Source of the DNA: G942493375 sp942493375
GTDB taxonomy: Bacteria > Armatimonadota > UBA5829
DNA length: 64,000 bases
Assembly (NCBI GenBank): GCA_942493375.1
Contig: OW818698.1
Location: 2,046,001-2,110,000 of the forward strand
Reading direction: 5' to 3'
Made by a program: the position numbers and the translations under genes. The notes under the pieces are model-generated. The model was given only the letters and a program-made list of their open reading frames with translations. It was not told where the DNA came from and did no database searches. Below are positions 52,312 through 61,375 of the stretch, one piece after another; position 1 is the stretch's first letter, and each line of letters opens with the position of its first letter.

Positions 52312-53132
52312 ATCAAAATACGCTGTATATACCGGATCACCTGGATACCCTTGAGAACCAGAGCATCTATATCCTTCGCGAAGCTTATAGAAAGTTCAAT
52401 AAACTAGCCATGCTCTGGAGTATCGGCAAGGACTCTACGGTTCTATTATGGCTTGCGCGTAAAGCATTCGCTGGTCATTGCCCGTTGCCTCTTGTGCACA
52501 TAGATACTACTAACAAGATACCGGAAATGATCGAGTTCCGGGACAATGTAGCAAAAGAGTGGAACTTACGTCTGATTGTAGGTAAGAATGAACAAGCCCT
52601 TGCAGAAGGCATGGGACCGGACAAAGGTAGAATCACCTGCTGCAATGCTCTAAAGACAGAGGCTTTGCAACAATTGATGGCAGAGCAGGAGTTCACCGGT
52701 CTGATACTCGGTATCCGCCGTGATGAAGAAGGCACGCGCGCTAAGGAACGTTACTTCTCGCCGCGCGACAAGAACTTCGAGTGGAACTACAAAGACCAAC
52801 CGCCGGAGTTTTGGGACCAGTTCAAGACCGATTTCGACAAGGACACGCATATACGCATACATCCTTTGCTCCATTGGACGGAGATTGACATCTGGAGATA
52901 TATACAGCGTGAAAATATCCCGATAGTAGACCTGTATTTCTCCAAAAATGGTGAGCGGTACAGGTCTCTGGGCTGCGCCCCCTGCACAGGCAGGATGAAG
53001 TCCGATGCAGTTACGATCGATGAGATCATCGAAGAACTGCGAAACACCACTGTAAGTGAACGTTCAGTGCGTGCACAGGATCAGGAAGATACTTATGCAA
53101 TGCAAAAACTGCGCGCTAAGGGTTATATGTAA
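52308..53132 (+). CDS. cysD: Sulfate adenylyltransferase subunit 2
   Basis: A 274-residue catalytic subunit of the heterodimeric ATP sulfurylase. The PP-loop SIGKDSTVLLW, RRDEEGTRAKER and the C-terminal GCAPCTGRMKSDA are conserved. It makes APS from sulfate and ATP with the CysN GTPase. The ATG overlaps the cysH stop (ATGA). It is slightly shorter than the usual 300 residues, missing part of the N-terminus. Confidence 0.93.
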   Translation: MNQNTLYIPDHLDTLENQSIYILREAYRKFNKLAMLWSIGKDSTVLLWLARKAFAGHCPLPLVHIDTTNKIPEMIEFRDNVAKEWNLRLIVGKNEQALAEGMGPDKGRITCCNALKTEALQQLMAEQEFTGLILGIRRDEEGTRAKERYFSPRDKNFEWNYKDQPPEFWDQFKTDFDKDTHIRIHPLLHWTEIDIWRYIQRENIPIVDLYFSKNGERYRSLGCAPCTGRMKSDAVTIDEIIEELRNTTVSERSVRAQDQEDTYAMQKLRAKGYM

Positions 53133-53153
53133 CCGGGAAAGAAGGTCAGAGAT

Positions 53154-54455
53154 ATGGTAGTAAATTTATTGACGCGCGAGGATGCTGAGATTAAGGCCAC
53201 CAGGCCTAAGATGAATATTGTAGTAGTTGGCCACGTTGACCATGGTAAGTCCACTCTAGTCGGTCGCCTGTTTTATGATACAAATAGCCTCCCCGATGGT
53301 AAATACGAAGCCGTTGCCAGGGTCTGCGAAGATACAGGCAAGGTATTCGAATTTGCATTCCTTCTGGACTCCTTGGAAGAAGAACGTGACCAGGGGATTA
53401 CAATAGATACTGCACAGGCCTATTTCGCTACCGAAAAACGTGATTATGTAATCATAGATGCGCCCGGACACAAAGAATTCCTGAAAAACATGGTTACCGG
53501 CGCAGCTTCAGCAGATGCAGCTATACTTGTTATTGACGTCGATGAGGGTGTGCAGGAACAGTCAAGAAGGCATGGATACCTGCTGAAGCTGCTTGGTATC
53601 CAGCAGGTTACAGTCGCCATTAACAAGATGGACCTTGTGGATTACTCAGAGGAGACATTCGAATCCGTAAAGGCCGAATATGTAGATTTCCTTGCACAAC
53701 TTGGCGTGCAAGCGCAGTTCGTGATACCCGTTTCTGCCCGATTGGGACACAATGTAGCATCACGCGGTCAAGTAATGCCCTGGTATAGTGGGCCGACTGT
53801 GCTGGAATCTCTGGATCTATTCACGGCTGTTGCTTCCAGGTTGGAGCTTCCACTCAGAATGCCTGTCCAGGATGTGTATAAATTCGACAAACGCCGCATA
53901 ATCGCCGGCCGCATGGAGGCAGGAATGTTGAATGTAGGTGATAGGATCCGCTTCAGTCCTTCAAACCGATATGCTGTGGTCAAGTCAATTGAACGCTGGA
54001 ATAGCCCGGATCGAGACAACGCAGTTCCGGGAGAGTCAATCGGAATAACTTTGGACGAACAGATATTCGTAGAACGTGGTGAGATTATCTCGCATATCGA
54101 CAACTCGCCTCAATCATCGGTAAACATTACGGCCAATCTTTTCTGGCTGGGCGGCAGGCATCTAACAACAGGTAGGAGTTATATTCTGAAGCTGGCAACC
54201 CAGGAAGTCGAATGCAGTGTCTCTGCCATCAATAATGTGATAGATACTTCGAATCTCGCATCGATAGGCAGTATCGCTTATGAAGTAGCCAAAAATGAAG
54301 TTGCCACCGTAACTTTTGACCTGAAGAAAGCTGTCGCGTATGATAGGTTTAGCGATATCGTAGATACCGGTCGTTTTGTAATAATCGACAAGAATGATGT
54401 TGCTGGCGGTGGTATTATTACTCACGCTGATTTCCCGCAGACTTTTCATATATAA
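53154..54455 (+). CDS. cysN: Sulfate adenylyltransferase subunit 1 (GTPase)
   Basis: A 433-residue regulatory GTPase of the ATP sulfurylase. EF-Tu-like motifs are all visible: GHVDHGKST (G1), DAPGHKEF (G3), NKMD (G4). The two beta-barrel domains follow. GTP hydrolysis drives APS synthesis by CysD. There is no fused CysC kinase domain, in keeping with the APS-type reductase. It follows cysD by 21 bases. The family is usually 420-475 residues. Confidence 0.93.
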   Translation: MVVNLLTREDAEIKATRPKMNIVVVGHVDHGKSTLVGRLFYDTNSLPDGKYEAVARVCEDTGKVFEFAFLLDSLEEERDQGITIDTAQAYFATEKRDYVIIDAPGHKEFLKNMVTGAASADAAILVIDVDEGVQEQSRRHGYLLKLLGIQQVTVAINKMDLVDYSEETFESVKAEYVDFLAQLGVQAQFVIPVSARLGHNVASRGQVMPWYSGPTVLESLDLFTAVASRLELPLRMPVQDVYKFDKRRIIAGRMEAGMLNVGDRIRFSPSNRYAVVKSIERWNSPDRDNAVPGESIGITLDEQIFVERGEIISHIDNSPQSSVNITANLFWLGGRHLTTGRSYILKLATQEVECSVSAINNVIDTSNLASIGSIAYEVAKNEVATVTFDLKKAVAYDRFSDIVDTGRFVIIDKNDVAGGGIITHADFPQTFHI

Positions 54456-54470
54456 ACACGGAGAACGCCT

Positions 54471-56057
54471 TTGCACAAATATATTAAGTACCAGCTCCCT
54501 GAATGTGTTATCAATGACACAATGGCGTTCCGCAGTGAGGTAGAGGATTTTATCTCAGAGAAAACGTCCACCTCAGACTTTCGCGCACTCCGTGTTCCAA
54601 TGGGCATTTATGAGCAAAGGGAAGATGGTAAATATATGGTCCGCGTTCGCGGAGCTGCAGGACTATTCTATCCCGACCAGCTAAAACTTATTTCCGATCT
54701 TTCTGAGAAGTATGGAAATGGTATAATTCACGTCACCTCTCGCCAGGATCTGCAGATACACGGCGTGCTTATCAAAGACACGCCGGAAGTTCTTGAAAGG
54801 TTGCTGGAATCGGGATTATCTACGCGCGGCGGTGGAGGCAATACCGTTCGCAATGTCTCCGCATGCCCACTAGCTGGAGCTTGCGCAGATGAAGTCTTCG
54901 ATGTCACACCGTATGCACTTGTCCTCACTCAATACCTGATTACAGACAAGACATACTGCAATCTGCCGAGGAAGTTTAAGGTAGCATTCTCCGGATGCAG
55001 TAAAGACTGTTCCCTGGCATCCGTAACAGACCTGGGTTTCTTTGCTCATAAACGGGACGGTATTTATGGTTTTTCCGTATATGCCGGTGGGGGTCTTGGA
55101 GCACATTCAGCCTGTGGTATTCTCATAGAAGAGTTTGTTCCCGCAGACCAGATATTTGGCATAGCAGAAGCTGCAAAACGATTATTTGATAAGCTGGGTG
55201 ACCGCACTAACCGCAATAAAGCCAGGCTGAGATATATTGTGGAACGATTGGGAGACGACGAATTTATCAACGCCTACAAAAACGAACTCAAGCAGATACA
55301 ACAGGAAAGCATTTCATTTCCGGAGATACCATCACACGAACAATCAGGGCAAGAATCCGTTATACACCTCCGTTTGCCTCAAGGAGACATTCAAACGCAG
55401 CAACTCAAACAACTGGCAGACATAGTCCTGGACAACGGTAATGGCACGATCCGCACAACACAGACCCAGAATCTACAGTTGAGAGGCATTCCTGAAGTAA
55501 ATTCGCAAGTCGTATATGATGCATTACGCATACTAAACGAAAGCTTCCTTTCGACCGGACACGTGCAATGCATAGCATGTGTTGGAGCATCAGTATGCAG
55601 GCTGGGAATCTGCCATTCAAAAGAATTGGCAATAGTCATTGAGAAAGGATTGCAAAACATACAACTGCCTTTTGAAGCCGAAGTACGAATCAGCGGCTGT
55701 CACAATTCCTGTGGCCACCATCCTGTTGCTCCACTCGGATTATATGGAGGAGCTTCCAGAGCAAACGATAAGCAAGTTCCTTCATACACTGTTGTTGCAG
55801 GTGGTCATTTATCCGAAGGTAACTCGGTGCTTGCAACCAACATCGTAAAAATCCCGGCAAAAGCAGTTCCAGGCTTGCTGAAACAATTTTTCAATACAGC
55901 CAAAGAGAACTGGCAACCCAACGAGTCTTTTGACGAACTAATGCAAAGGTGGGGAACAGAATTCCTAAAAGAATGTGTACAAAGCTGGACCATCATCCCA
56001 TCACACGAAACTGCTCCGGATTACTACACCGATTTCGGCTCTTCCATCAACCAATAG
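54471..56057 (+). CDS. Siroheme sulfite/nitrite reductase with two complete cysteine motifs
   Basis: A 528-residue ferredoxin-type sulfite (or nitrite) reductase. The two-fold repeat of the family is clear, with a parachute-like domain before each half. Both halves carry a complete C-x5-C...C-x3-C set: C132, C138, C176, C180 (CPLAGAC / CSKDC) and C370, C376, C410, C414 (CVGASVC / CHNSC). In the assimilatory enzymes I know, one half binds siroheme-[4Fe-4S] and the other has lost cysteines. It would reduce the sulfite made by CysH to sulfide for CysK. The start is the TTG at 54471 behind GGAG. Confidence 0.85.
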   Translation: MHKYIKYQLPECVINDTMAFRSEVEDFISEKTSTSDFRALRVPMGIYEQREDGKYMVRVRGAAGLFYPDQLKLISDLSEKYGNGIIHVTSRQDLQIHGVLIKDTPEVLERLLESGLSTRGGGGNTVRNVSACPLAGACADEVFDVTPYALVLTQYLITDKTYCNLPRKFKVAFSGCSKDCSLASVTDLGFFAHKRDGIYGFSVYAGGGLGAHSACGILIEEFVPADQIFGIAEAAKRLFDKLGDRTNRNKARLRYIVERLGDDEFINAYKNELKQIQQESISFPEIPSHEQSGQESVIHLRLPQGDIQTQQLKQLADIVLDNGNGTIRTTQTQNLQLRGIPEVNSQVVYDALRILNESFLSTGHVQCIACVGASVCRLGICHSKELAIVIEKGLQNIQLPFEAEVRISGCHNSCGHHPVAPLGLYGGASRANDKQVPSYTVVAGGHLSEGNSVLATNIVKIPAKAVPGLLKQFFNTAKENWQPNESFDELMQRWGTEFLKECVQSWTIIPSHETAPDYYTDFGSSINQ

Positions 56058-56090
56058 GGTGAAGCTTACCACCAGGTGCTTGGGAGTGTC

Positions 56091-56322
56091 GAAGTATGAA
56101 CAGATTGCGCGGCGGTCACACGGATTTCGTATGAACTTTTCGCGTCATCCATGTATTCCGCGCCATTCGCGATTCAAAAATCAGCAACCCGTTCGAACTG
56201 AGTAAAGTCGAAGCATAAACGGATTGCGCGACGCCTCCTTCGAAAATAGAATATTTTCGTCCCTTCGTAGCGAGTCCGGCAGGTTTTCGCTGCAAGCGAA
56301 AATCGAGAGGACTCATGCTACG
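56091..56322. repeat. Palindromic repeats between the sulfur operon and corC genes
   Basis: Two degenerate TGTCGAAGTATGAACAG-type elements (56091-56128 and 56188-56227) relate to 36928-37010. A long nested hairpin at 56264-56322 has outer TCGTAGCGAGTCC and GGACTCATGCTACGA arms, imperfect by two or three bases, around a perfect TTTTCGCT/AGCGAAAA stem. No gene is seen in 56058-56425. Confidence 0.7.
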
Positions 56323-56339
56323 ATTCCTAATGCCATTTA

Positions 56340-56369
56340 TTGACATCTACTAACCGTCTAGGCTATATT
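56340..56369 (+). promoter_or_regulatory. Sigma70-like promoter for the corC operon
   Basis: TTGACA (56340-56345), an 18-base spacer and TATATT (56364-56369). It would start the transcript near 56376, about 50 bases before the small ORF. Confidence 0.55.
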
Positions 56370-56425
56370 ATGCAGTGATACATAGTTTTCCGGCGGGATA
56401 CTGAATTCCTACCAGAGGTTCATTA

Positions 56426-56542
56426 ATGTCTCTAAATCTCACCCATTCAAACGATACTTCTGCCTCCTCCTCAGACGAGGATCCTCACGAATGTAAGCTA
56501 TGCTGCACATATAATGGTCACGGGAGGCGTCTACTGAGATGA
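56426..56542 (+). CDS. Candidate 38-residue small protein ahead of the corC gene
   Basis: An ATG frame behind AGAGGT encodes a short polar peptide with a cysteine cluster (HECKLCCTYNGH) and a basic end. Its TGA overlaps the ATG of the next gene (ATGA), so translation may be coupled. GGGAGG for that gene lies inside this frame. I do not recognise the protein. A leader peptide is a possible alternative. Confidence 0.4.
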   Translation: MSLNLTHSNDTSASSSDEDPHECKLCCTYNGHGRRLLR

Positions 56543-57852
56543 CCTGGTACACGTGGGCCACAGTTTTAATTCTCATTGCAATCAATGCATTTTATGTAGC
56601 TGCTGAGTTCGCCTCTGTCAGTGTTCGCAGGAGTAGAGTACATCAATTGGCGGAGGATGGAAATATCCTCGCTATACGATTATTGCCTGTTATTGACGAT
56701 ACTGGAAAACTCGACAGATATATATCCATCTGCCAAATAGGCATCACCATTTCCAGCCTTGTTTTAGGCGCTTTTGGACAGTCCAGACTTGCCGTAGAGC
56801 TTACACCACTATTTGAACGGTTTGGTTCAACCGGACCAGCCACTGCACATTCAGTTTCGGCTGTGGTTGTTCTGGTTGTCCTGACTATCTTGCAGGTAGT
56901 TTTTTCAGAACTGATTCCAAAATCTCTTGCTTTACAGTTTCCTGAAAAATCCGCACTCTATACAGTCATACCGATGAAGTGGTCGGAGTTCATATTCTCC
57001 TGGTTTGTTGTAATACTTAATGGCAGCAGCCATGCTGTCCTCCGACTCCTAAAGATACCTCAGGGAGGGCACAGACACATACACTCTCCCGAAGAGATCG
57101 ATATCCTGTTGGTAGAAAGCAGGGATGGTGGATATCTGGAACCAGATGAACAGGAGCGTCTTCACCAGGCCCTGCAGTTTGGTATCCGACCGGTTCACCA
57201 GCTAATGGTCCCCAGAAGACAGATAGAAGCTGTAGACATTACTGCCCCTGTAAATGATGTCATGCACAAAATTGCCAACGGAACATACACCCGTTTGCCT
57301 GTTTACAGAAACTCCATCGACAACATAGTTGGAATATTACATGCCAAGGATTTAGTCCTGCACTATATCGAACACGGTAGCGTAGAATCCGTTGAGCAGG
57401 TAATGCGTCCAGTATTGCAGGTTCCTGAATCCATCAATGCCAATCGCCTGCTCTCACAACTCCGCAGTAAACACACCCAGCAGGCAATGGTTATGGACGA
57501 ATTCGGAGGAGTTGAAGGCCTTATCACACTCGAGGATATCCTTGCTGAAGTGTTTGGTGATATCAATGGAGAAAGTAAACTTCAGCCAGAGCGCTTGCCG
57601 GATGGTAAAGTGCGCTTGCCTGGACTCCTCCATCTGGATGATGCACAGCCTTGGATTGGCATACTGTGGAACGGTGAATCCGATACGGTTGGCGGACATG
57701 TGATGGATGAACTGGGACATATCCCGGTAGTAGGTGAGCACCTCATTATCGATGGAGTGTATGTGGAAGTAGAGAGTTTGAAAGACCGTATGATTGCATC
57801 TCTCATTGTAACTCCCCTCTCTGGAGATGAAGAGGAGGTGCCAAATGGATAG
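56539..57852 (+). CDS. CorC/HlyC-family membrane protein (DUF21-CBS) copy 1
   Basis: A 437-residue protein. Residues 1-190 form the DUF21 (CNNM) membrane domain with about four helices (VAAEFASVSVRRSRVHQLAE). A CBS pair follows (about 200-320: VPRRQIEAVDITAP and VMDEFGGVEGLITLEDILAEV, broken here for length). The C-terminal CorC_HlyC domain covers about 340-425. The family is linked to Mg2+ or Co2+ efflux; members called hemolysins are usually not toxins. GGGAGG lies 11 bases before the ATG. Its stop overlaps the next start by 8 bases. Confidence 0.85.
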   Translation: MTWYTWATVLILIAINAFYVAAEFASVSVRRSRVHQLAEDGNILAIRLLPVIDDTGKLDRYISICQIGITISSLVLGAFGQSRLAVELTPLFERFGSTGPATAHSVSAVVVLVVLTILQVVFSELIPKSLALQFPEKSALYTVIPMKWSEFIFSWFVVILNGSSHAVLRLLKIPQGGHRHIHSPEEIDILLVESRDGGYLEPDEQERLHQALQFGIRPVHQLMVPRRQIEAVDITAPVNDVMHKIANGTYTRLPVYRNSIDNIVGILHAKDLVLHYIEHGSVESVEQVMRPVLQVPESINANRLLSQLRSKHTQQAMVMDEFGGVEGLITLEDILAEVFGDINGESKLQPERLPDGKVRLPGLLHLDDAQPWIGILWNGESDTVGGHVMDELGHIPVVGEHLIIDGVYVEVESLKDRMIASLIVTPLSGDEEEVPNG

Positions 57853-59164
57853 TTTGATACCCGCACTTATTATTTTCCTGCTCTTACTGCTAAATGCACT
57901 TTTCACAGCTGCAGAATTCGCCATTATTGGAGCCCCGCGTGCGTCTATCGAGCGTCTTGCGACTCAAGGAAACAAGACTGCAAAGACTATCCGCCGGATA
58001 CTAAATGATCCATGCCGCCAGGACCGCTACATTGCAACTGCACAACTTGGTATAACCTTTGCCAGTCTCGGACTAGGTATGTATGGAGAGCATGTACTTG
58101 CAGTCTGGTTCGCCAACCAGCTTGATGCCCTTGGAACTTCAAAATGGATAGCCGCGCACGCAACGGCAAGTATACTGGCTATCACTATATTGACGTATTT
58201 TCACATAGTGATAGGGGAGATGGTACCGAAGTCGATAGCTCTGCAGAATGCTGAGAAAACCGTTCTCAAGGTTACTCCCATTATGATAGCAGTCAAAACC
58301 GCGCTGTTCCCGCTGGTGATCCTGCTTAATGGCATCGGAAACAGTATGCTAAAGCTGTGGGGAGTGGACAGGCGGACAGCCGCAGGGCAGTATCACACCT
58401 CCGAAGAACTCCGCTACATCGTAGCTGAGAGCACGGAGAGCGGGATGCTCTCCGACAACACTGGAGATGTCCTGCAGGAACTGTTCGATTTCACCGAACT
58501 GGACGCAGCCGAAGTAATGGTCCCCAGAGTCCACATGCTGGGAATTCCGCTGGATGCGGACGTCAAGCAGATCAAAGAAATTGTAAGCAAGTCCCGCCAC
58601 ACCCGGTATCCAGTCTATGATGGAGATATGGACCACATAGTGGGTGTTCTGCACATTAAAGACATACTCCGGTTACTTATGGCCAGGACAGCAGCAACAG
58701 GACCAATGCTGTCGAAGCAAGTCCTGCAACCAGTCCCATTCGTCCCTGAAGCATCCAAGCTGGATTCCGTGCTCAAGATCATGCGCAAAGCGCACTCCCA
58801 GATGGTAGTAGTAATGGACGAACACGGAGGCACATCTGGTTTAGTCGCTATTGAAGATCTGTTCGAGGAAGTCATCGGCACAGTAGGTGAAGAACAACCC
58901 GTCATTCCACCTATTCACCGTGATGAAAATGGCATCCTGCACGTAGTTGGAACTGTGAGACTGGACGAAGTAGGAGAAGAATTCGACATCGAACTCGAGC
59001 ATGAGGACGTAGACACAGTCAGCGGCCTGGTTCTAACCCTGCTCGAACGCCCCCCATCAGTAGGAGACACAGTCACCTACAACGGTCTAATCTATGAAGT
59101 AACCGCCATAGAAGGCCACGGGGTAGCAGAATGCATAGTAAAACACGAACCTGAACAAAGCTGA
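57845..59164 (+). CDS. CorC/HlyC-family membrane protein (DUF21-CBS) copy 2
   Basis: A 439-residue paralogue with the same DUF21-CBS-CorC layout (FTAAEFAIIGAPRASIERLA; VVVMDEHGGTSGLVAIEDLF; C-terminal DIELEHEDVDTVSG). The ATG at 57845 is inside the end of copy 1, and GAGGAGGTG lies just upstream. Two adjacent, overlapping genes suggest a heterodimeric membrane complex, as seen for other tandem CNNM proteins. The first 7 codons before 57845 are not needed. Confidence 0.85.
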   Translation: MDSLIPALIIFLLLLLNALFTAAEFAIIGAPRASIERLATQGNKTAKTIRRILNDPCRQDRYIATAQLGITFASLGLGMYGEHVLAVWFANQLDALGTSKWIAAHATASILAITILTYFHIVIGEMVPKSIALQNAEKTVLKVTPIMIAVKTALFPLVILLNGIGNSMLKLWGVDRRTAAGQYHTSEELRYIVAESTESGMLSDNTGDVLQELFDFTELDAAEVMVPRVHMLGIPLDADVKQIKEIVSKSRHTRYPVYDGDMDHIVGVLHIKDILRLLMARTAATGPMLSKQVLQPVPFVPEASKLDSVLKIMRKAHSQMVVVMDEHGGTSGLVAIEDLFEEVIGTVGEEQPVIPPIHRDENGILHVVGTVRLDEVGEEFDIELEHEDVDTVSGLVLTLLERPPSVGDTVTYNGLIYEVTAIEGHGVAECIVKHEPEQS

Positions 59165-59176
59165 CCATCAACCAGT

Positions 59177-59200
59177 AGGCCTGACACTCCTGTCGGGCCT
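59177..59200 (+). terminator. AGGCCTGACA hairpin after the corC genes
   Basis: AGGCCTGACA (59177-59186) and TGTCGGGCCT (59191-59200) pair with one G-U around a 4-base loop, 12 bases after the stop. There is no U-tract. A second copy with a different loop is at 60773-60796. Confidence 0.55.
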
Positions 59201-59233
59201 TGGCATCATCAACTAATTTCGGGAGGGATTAAA

Positions 59234-60766
59234 ATGCATATAATGGAATGCTTTCTCGTTTTCTTAGTTGTATTATCTGCGGGTTTTACGTTACTGGACC
59301 ATTCTGCATCTGCTGAGGGAAACAGTCGAAAGCCAGCCAAACCCAGACTGATGTATAACATGGACTACGATGCGTTTTCCGGCGGATTCTTTGGCATTGC
59401 CACCCCGGATAATATCGACAAATGCACCAAGTATCTTGCATCTTCCGGGATAACGGACCTTTTTATCTGCGTCAATAACCAGCGTGTTAACTACCGCAGT
59501 AAAGTGTGGGATGCAATGTGGGATGGTTTTGATCCCGATGCTGGTGCTGATCAACCATTCCTCGCTGATTTATCTGCATCCGAGGCCGGAACACAGGACC
59601 AAGTGAGGAGTTTCTACAACCTGTATAAACAGGGCTGCGATTACCCTCAGCGTATGCTTGCAAGTGCCCGGAAAGACCATATTGCCGGATGGATCTCCAT
59701 TCGAATGAACGACTGCCACTTCGGAGACCGTCCAAACAATCCATATCACAGTGAGTTCTGGCGTAAACATCCGGAGTGGTATCTCAGAGACGGTGGATGC
59801 ACAGGGACCGAACTGGACTATGCACAACCTGAAGTGCGGGAGCACTACCTGGCATTGATCAGAGAGACTTGTGAAGGATACAACCTGGATGGGCTGGAGC
59901 TTGATTTCATGCGTTTCCCTGCATATTTCCATCCCGGTCAATGGAGACAGGGTGTGGATATAATGACGGATTTTGTGCGTGAAGTCCGGTCAATCACTCA
60001 GAAAGCATCCAAACGGCTCAAGCATCCGGTAAAGCTGGCAGCTAGAGTGCATTTCCTCCCGTGGACATCAAAACACATGGGCACAGACGCTGTAACCTGG
60101 GCAAAGGAAAAACTGGTAGACTTGATAGTAATTGCTCCATGGTATACCGGAATACAGAGTGACATGCCGATTGAGACCTGGCGCGGGTTGCTTGCAGGAA
60201 CAAAGGCCGAACTGGCTTTTTGTCTGGAAGATGGGATCAATTCCAGTGCAGAGGGCAGAAGGCTTCCAACCGTAGAGGAAACAACCGGAATCTCCCTGGC
60301 AGCCCTGCACAGAGGAGCTGACTTTATATATTTATTCAACTGGTACAATCTCAAGCAGCAGGCAGACTATACTTCACTCTATAAAGCATCAAGAACCTAT
60401 GACTCCCTGCTGAACCTGCCAAGACGCCACCCGGTAACCACATCAGACCCATTCTCAGCAGAAGGAGAACAATCCCTCCCATTCACTCTCCCAACCAAAG
60501 CTCCGAGAGCCGTATTCTCCATAAACATAGGCCCCAAACCCAACCCAAACCAAAACGCCTATATAGAGATCCTAACCGACCCAAACACAGCTCCTAACCG
60601 TGTATTACTAAACAACACAGAATGCAAACTCACAACCACAGAATCCAAATCCACCCGCCAAATCTACGAATCCCCCAAAAACACCGCAACCGAAGGCACA
60701 AACCAGGTAACCATAGAATCCGATGGCAATATCACTATCAACTGGGTAGAGATTGCCATAAGATAA
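59234..60766 (+). CDS. Secreted GH10-like (GHL10/DUF187-type) glycosidase
   Basis: A 510-residue exported protein with a signal peptide over residues about 1-27 (LVFLVVLSAGFTLLDHSASA). It has a TIM-barrel of the glycosyl-hydrolase-like family 10 (ARKDHIAGWISIRMND, FWRKHPEWYLRDGG, YNLDGLELDFMRFPAYF, with candidate acids in LELDFMRF) and an extended C-terminal beta-domain after residue 400. GGGAGGGA lies just before the ATG at 59234. The substrate is unknown. The C-terminal 100 residues are visibly rich in Asn and Thr. Confidence 0.75.
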   Translation: MHIMECFLVFLVVLSAGFTLLDHSASAEGNSRKPAKPRLMYNMDYDAFSGGFFGIATPDNIDKCTKYLASSGITDLFICVNNQRVNYRSKVWDAMWDGFDPDAGADQPFLADLSASEAGTQDQVRSFYNLYKQGCDYPQRMLASARKDHIAGWISIRMNDCHFGDRPNNPYHSEFWRKHPEWYLRDGGCTGTELDYAQPEVREHYLALIRETCEGYNLDGLELDFMRFPAYFHPGQWRQGVDIMTDFVREVRSITQKASKRLKHPVKLAARVHFLPWTSKHMGTDAVTWAKEKLVDLIVIAPWYTGIQSDMPIETWRGLLAGTKAELAFCLEDGINSSAEGRRLPTVEETTGISLAALHRGADFIYLFNWYNLKQQADYTSLYKASRTYDSLLNLPRRHPVTTSDPFSAEGEQSLPFTLPTKAPRAVFSINIGPKPNPNQNAYIEILTDPNTAPNRVLLNNTECKLTTTESKSTRQIYESPKNTATEGTNQVTIESDGNITINWVEIAIR

Positions 60767-60772
60767 CTAGTT

Positions 60773-60796
60773 AGGCCTGACAGGATTGTCGGGCCT
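60773..60796 (+). terminator. AGGCCTGACA hairpin after the GH10-like gene
   Basis: The same arms as 59177-59200 (AGGCCTGACA / TGTCGGGCCT) around a GGAT loop, seven bases after the stop codon. The arms are identical to the first copy. Confidence 0.6.
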
Positions 60797-60821
60797 ACCC
60801 ATCGGGTTAAAAACATACAAT

Positions 60822-61375
60822 GGTGTTTCGGGAACTTGAGGGTTGGATTACAAGTGATCAGGATGACCAGCAAAGCTATATCCCAACCCGGAAGTCCCGA
60901 AACCGCCGTATGCACTGCCCCTAATTCAAGGGACCTTATGCTGTTTCCTTTCGGGATTATTCGGTGTTTCGGGAACTTGAGGGTTGGAGTACAGGTGATC
61001 AGGATGACCAGCAAGCTATATCCCAACCCGGAAGTCCCGAAACCGCCGTATGCACTGCCCCTAATTAACTGGACCTTATGCTGTTGCCTTTTTTTGGTGT
61101 TTCGGGAACTTGAGGGTTGGAGCACAGGTAATCAGTATAACCGGCGAGTTATATCCCAACCCGGAAGTCCCGAAACCGCCGTATACACTGCCTCTATTTA
61201 ACCTGACCTTATGCTGTTGCCTTTTTTTGGTGTTTCGGGAACTTGAGGGTTGGAGCACAGGTAATCAGTATAACCGGCGAGTTATATCCCAACCCGGAAG
61301 TCCCGAAACCGCCGTATACACTGCCTCTATTTAACCTGACCTTATGCTGTTTTCTTTCGGTATTTCCGGAGTGAA
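60822..61375. repeat. Tandem array of four ~133-base hairpin units
   Basis: Each unit contains an imperfect 23-base inverted repeat (GTTTCGGGAACTTGAGGG and its partner ACCCGGAAGTCCCGAAAC), giving hairpins at 60825-60903, 60966-61043, 61099-61176 and 61232-61309. The starts are 141, 133 and 133 bases apart. Units 3 and 4 are almost identical. The hairpins are separated by GCCGTATGCACTGCC...CTTATGCTGTT spacers. Reading frames on both strands are artefacts of the repeat. 61376-61622 holds nothing I recognise. Confidence 0.85.

Noticed and set aside
60664..61334. Several reading frames of 60-153 residues on both strands with repeated peptides (e.g. SSRNTKKRQQHKV)
   Set aside because: They are translations of the tandem hairpin array. 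The same peptides recur because the DNA repeats, and none has a ribosome-binding site.
60822..61375. CRISPR array
   Set aside because: Units are over 130 bases with only four copies, the spacers are conserved rather than variable, and no cas gene is present.
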